From positions 1 to 7,175 of the forward strand of contig JBFELU010000098.1 of assembly GCA_041551965.1 (NCBI GenBank): 7,175 bases of DNA, written 5' to 3'. The notes under the pieces were generated by a model. The model was not told the origin of the DNA. It saw nothing but the letters and a program-made list of their open reading frames with translations, and made no database searches. Below, piece after piece: positions 5,689 to 7,175 of the stretch (position 1 is the first letter of the stretch; every line of letters begins with the position of its first letter). The stretch is from JBFELU01 sp041551965. Its GTDB lineage: Bacteria > Actinomycetota > Acidimicrobiia > Spongiisociales > UBA11373. The translations under genes and the position numbers were made by a program.

Positions 5689-5706
5689 TGTCAGGCTGAC
5701 CTGACA
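5689..5706. promoter_or_regulatory. Inverted repeat, candidate operator between oxidase operon and divergent gene
   Basis: TGTCAGG, CTGA, CCTGACA: perfect 7-bp arms around a 4-nt centre, 18 bp in all. It lies in the 128-bp region between divergent genes, just upstream of the expected -35 position of the minus-strand gene and about 40 bp upstream of the oxidase -10 box. The shape suits a dimeric transcription factor site. It lies upstream of both starts and lacks a T-tract, which argues against a terminator. The regulator is unknown. Confidence 0.45.
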
Positions 5707-5746
5707 TCATCTGTGAGGCAGGCCGTCGAAGTGGGATTTCGGCCGC

Positions 5747-5752
5747 TATGCT
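5747..5752 (+). promoter_or_regulatory. Candidate -10 box of the ba3 oxidase operon
   Basis: TATGCT matches TANNNT and is close to the TATAAT consensus. A start about 7 nt downstream would give a leader of roughly 20 nt holding the ribosome binding site of the first gene. A weak GTCGAA at 5725-5730 is the only -35 candidate. Confidence 0.45.
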
Positions 5753-5763
5753 GCCGGCAACTC

Positions 5764-5773
5764 GGAGAGGGAG
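5764..5773 (+). promoter_or_regulatory. Ribosome binding site of the subunit IIa gene
   Basis: GGAGAGGGAG ends 5 nt before the ATG at 5779. It is the clearest Shine-Dalgarno sequence in the window and fixes the start of the 43-residue protein against longer in-frame readings that run back to 5590. Confidence 0.7.
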
Positions 5774-5778
5774 CCCTC

Positions 5779-5910
5779 ATGACGGAACACGGCGAGGGTC
5801 GGGCAACCGAAGAACAGCCGCGGGGGACACTGGCCATCATGGTCTTCTTCTTGGTCGTGATCATCGGCCTCTGGGTGTGGACCTACGCGACGCTGCTGAC
5901 GAGGGCCTGA
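5779..5910 (+). CDS. cbaD: ba3-type cytochrome c oxidase subunit IIa
   Basis: A 43-residue single-helix protein matching the small subunit IIa of ba3-type oxidases. A hydrophilic N-terminus (1-17, MTEHGEGRATEEQPRGT) is followed by one membrane helix (~18-39) rich in aromatic residues (IIGLWVWTYATLL) and a short basic end. In Thermus ba3 oxidase the equivalent ~34-residue subunit supplies the helix that subunit II lacks relative to A-type oxidases and packs against subunits I and II. Identification rests on size, helix pattern, the EQPRGTLAIM-type lead-in and position as first gene before subunit II, in the IIa-II-I order. Start chosen on the strong ribosome binding site. Its stop is 3 nt before the next start codon. 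The sequence is too short for motif proof, but the context makes the call strong. Confidence 0.85.
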   Translation: MTEHGEGRATEEQPRGTLAIMVFFLVVIIGLWVWTYATLLTRA

Positions 5911-5913
5911 CCC

Positions 5914-6390
5914 GTGGGACTCAAGGTCGAGCGCTACGAACGCATCGTGCTGTACGCCACGGTGGTGGTCCTGGTGCTGGCATTCGGCGCCATCGTCCTC
6001 TCCGTGGTGGAGTCGAACATCCATCTTCCTGAGGACTACGACACCATCGATCCGAGTGCCGTTGCCGAGACCCCTCCCTTCGACGCCCCCGGGGTGTACC
6101 AGGTCGGCGAGCGGGAATATGAGGCGGTGGTGGTAGCGCAGGCATTCTCCTTCAACCCGAGCGAGATCCGGATCCCGGCCGGATCGTCGGTGACTTTCCT
6201 CGTCACCTCGGTCGATGTGACACACGGCTTCATGATCCCCAGGACGGCAGTGAACGGCATGGTGCTCCCGGGCCAGATCACCCGGCTCACCGCCGACTTC
6301 GACGAGCCCGGTGAGCACACCATCGTGTGTCACGAGTTCTGCGGCATCGGGCACCACGCCATGTTCGGAAAGGTGGTGGTTGAGGAATGA
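5914..6390 (+). CDS. cbaB: ba3-type cytochrome c oxidase subunit II (CuA)
   Basis: A 158-residue subunit II that accepts electrons from a periplasm-side donor through a binuclear CuA centre and passes them to heme b in subunit I. A short N-terminus (MGLKVERYER) leads to one membrane helix (~11-32); the rest is an extracytoplasmic cupredoxin domain. CuA ligands are H104 (DVTHGFMI), C139, E141 (backbone carbonyl), C143, H147 and M150 in CHEFCGIGHHAM. The His-to-first-Cys distance of 35 residues and the later spacing equal those I recall for Thermus ba3 (H114, C149, Q151, C153, H157, M160), with Glu replacing Gln. A single helix, rather than two, is typical of ba3 enzymes and complements subunit IIa. 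No CXXCH heme motif is present. It starts with GTG 3 nt after the IIa stop, with purine-rich GAGGG in the end of that gene, and overlaps subunit I by ATGA. Confidence 0.96.
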   Translation: MGLKVERYERIVLYATVVVLVLAFGAIVLSVVESNIHLPEDYDTIDPSAVAETPPFDAPGVYQVGEREYEAVVVAQAFSFNPSEIRIPAGSSVTFLVTSVDVTHGFMIPRTAVNGMVLPGQITRLTADFDEPGEHTIVCHEFCGIGHHAMFGKVVVEE

Positions 6391-7175
6391 CGGCCCCGGC
6401 GACCCCCGAGACCCTCGAGACCCTCGAGACCCTCGAAACCACTCAGCGCAGATGGGTGAAGTGGCAGATCTACCTGGGCTTCGTGGGCCTGGCTCTCGGC
6501 CTGCTCATGGGTTTCCTGCAGGCCATGGACCGCATCGGCCTCGATCTCTACGACGCCTTCCAGTTGGAGTCGTACTACCAGGGGCTCACTCTCCACGGCG
6601 TGGCGTTGGCGTTCGTGCTCACGTTCACGTTCGCCAACGGATTCCTCTCGCTGACCGTGATGAAGGGGCTCAAGCGGCCGATGGCGAGCACCCGGCTCCT
6701 GGCGGCGTCCTTCTGGACGGCCCTGGGCGGCGTCGTGCTGGCGGCCACCGCCATCCTGCTCAACAAGGCAACGGTTCTGTACACCTTCTACACGCCACTC
6801 GAGGCGACCTCGATCTTCTACATCGGGGCCGTGCTGCTGGTGGTGTCGACCTGGATCACCTCGCTCAACCAGCTGCTCACCCTGCGGCAGTGGCGGCGGG
6901 ATCATCCCGGTGAGCGCATCCCACTGCTGGCCTACGTGTCGGTGGTGACGTTCCTGATGTGGGACCTCGCTTCGCTCGGTTTGGCCATCGAGGTGGTGGG
7001 GTTCATCCTCCCCTGGACCTTCGGCTGGGTCGAGAACACGGACCCCCTCCTGAACCGGACCTTCTTCTGGTTCACCGGCCACCCGATCGTGTACTTCTGG
7101 CTGCTGCCCGCCTACGTCTCGTGGTACATGATGATCCCCAAGCAGGTCGGCGGGAGACTGTTCAGCGACGGAGTC
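6387..7175 (+). CDS. cbaA: ba3-type cytochrome c oxidase subunit I, 3' end beyond window
   Basis: The catalytic heme-copper subunit of a B-family oxidase, reducing O2 to water at a heme-CuB site and pumping protons. The first 263 codons are present, about half of a ~550-residue protein. After a repetitive hydrophilic N-terminus (1-26), membrane helices begin near residue 28. H70 in YYQGLTLHGVAL is the low-spin heme b ligand (Thermus H72). TVLYTFYTPL, FLMWDLASLGLAIE and WTFGWVENTDPLL follow the ba3 pattern. TGHPIVYFWLLPAY contains H232, a CuB ligand, and Y236, the cross-linked tyrosine (Thermus H233 and Y237). The later CuB His pair and the distal heme ligands lie beyond the edge. The ATG overlaps the stop of subunit II by 4 bp (ATGA), so translation is coupled. 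No defect is seen in the visible part. Confidence 0.97.
   Translation, partial: MTAPATPETLETLETLETTQRRWVKWQIYLGFVGLALGLLMGFLQAMDRIGLDLYDAFQLESYYQGLTLHGVALAFVLTFTFANGFLSLTVMKGLKRPMASTRLLAASFWTALGGVVLAATAILLNKATVLYTFYTPLEATSIFYIGAVLLVVSTWITSLNQLLTLRQWRRDHPGERIPLLAYVSVVTFLMWDLASLGLAIEVVGFILPWTFGWVENTDPLLNRTFFWFTGHPIVYFWLLPAYVSWYMMIPKQVGGRLFSDGV
6408..6440 (+). repeat. 9-bp tandem repeat encoding Glu-Thr-Leu units
   Basis: GAGACCCTC is repeated three times without change and followed by a partial, one-base-altered fourth copy (GAAACC). It encodes (Glu-Thr-Leu)x3-Glu-Thr at residues 8-18 of subunit I, in the hydrophilic N-terminus before the first helix. Units are multiples of 3, so copy-number changes would keep the frame. 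Confidence 0.85.

Noticed and set aside
5590..5778. Upstream extension of the subunit IIa frame to 5590
   Set aside because: The added residues are Arg-rich and unrelated to the family, and the strong ribosome binding site points to 5779.
5746..6357. Minus-strand open frame opposite oxidase subunits IIa and II
   Set aside because: His/Asp/Arg-rich antisense translation of a gene with intact CuA ligands; no domain of its own.
1..7175. tRNA, rRNA, insertion sequence, toxin-antitoxin or defence genes
   Set aside because: No cloverleaf-like sequence, transposase motif, terminal repeats or defence domains were seen; nearly all of the window is accounted for by the eleven genes listed.

Overview
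The window is GC-rich, densely coded bacterial chromosome. GTG and TTG starts, overlapping gene ends, -10-like TANNNT boxes sitting 6-7 nt before start codons, and a membrane protein plus threonine-rich lipoprotein of a type I associate with Actinobacteria all point to a high-GC actinobacterium. Acidimicrobiia or a neighbouring class is my best guess, but no rRNA or taxonomic marker is present to prove it.

Left block (1-4854, all on the minus strand, so transcription runs from 4854 towards 1): pilT (type IV pilus retraction ATPase), a small two-helix membrane protein, a secreted LpqC/PHB-depolymerase-like esterase, a lipoprotein with a Thr/Pro linker and a cupredoxin-like domain, a ~10-helix membrane protein of the family sometimes labelled 'fenitrothion hydrolase', and the first ~203 codons of a metallo-beta-lactamase-fold hydrolase that runs off the left edge. 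The lipoprotein and the polytopic protein overlap by GTGA and look like a translationally coupled pair. Other genes in the block are close together, yet several have their own leaderless-type promoter.

Middle (4855-5778): a 53-bp divergent gap with a perfect palindrome, a plus-strand DUF983 zinc-ribbon membrane protein, then a minus-strand small membrane protein of unknown function that converges on it. A 128-bp divergent intergenic region with a second inverted repeat and promoter-like elements separates this gene from the oxidase genes.

Right block (5779-7175, plus strand): a compact ba3-type (B-family) heme-copper oxidase operon in the order subunit IIa - subunit II - subunit I, the same order I recall for Thermus cbaD-cbaB-cbaA. 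CuA ligands in subunit II, and the low-spin heme histidine and the cross-linked His-Tyr pair in subunit I, are all visible. Subunit I is cut by the right edge after 263 codons. The oxidase is the terminal step of aerobic respiration: electrons from cytochrome c or a cupredoxin enter CuA and reduce O2 at the heme-CuB site.

The most thought-provoking feature is the lipoprotein/polytopic membrane protein pair. The membrane protein is predicted to begin with histidine after signal cleavage and carries histidines in its late helices. Its partner has an HVHGYD motif but no type 1 copper cysteine. A metal (possibly copper) handling role is a hypothesis only.
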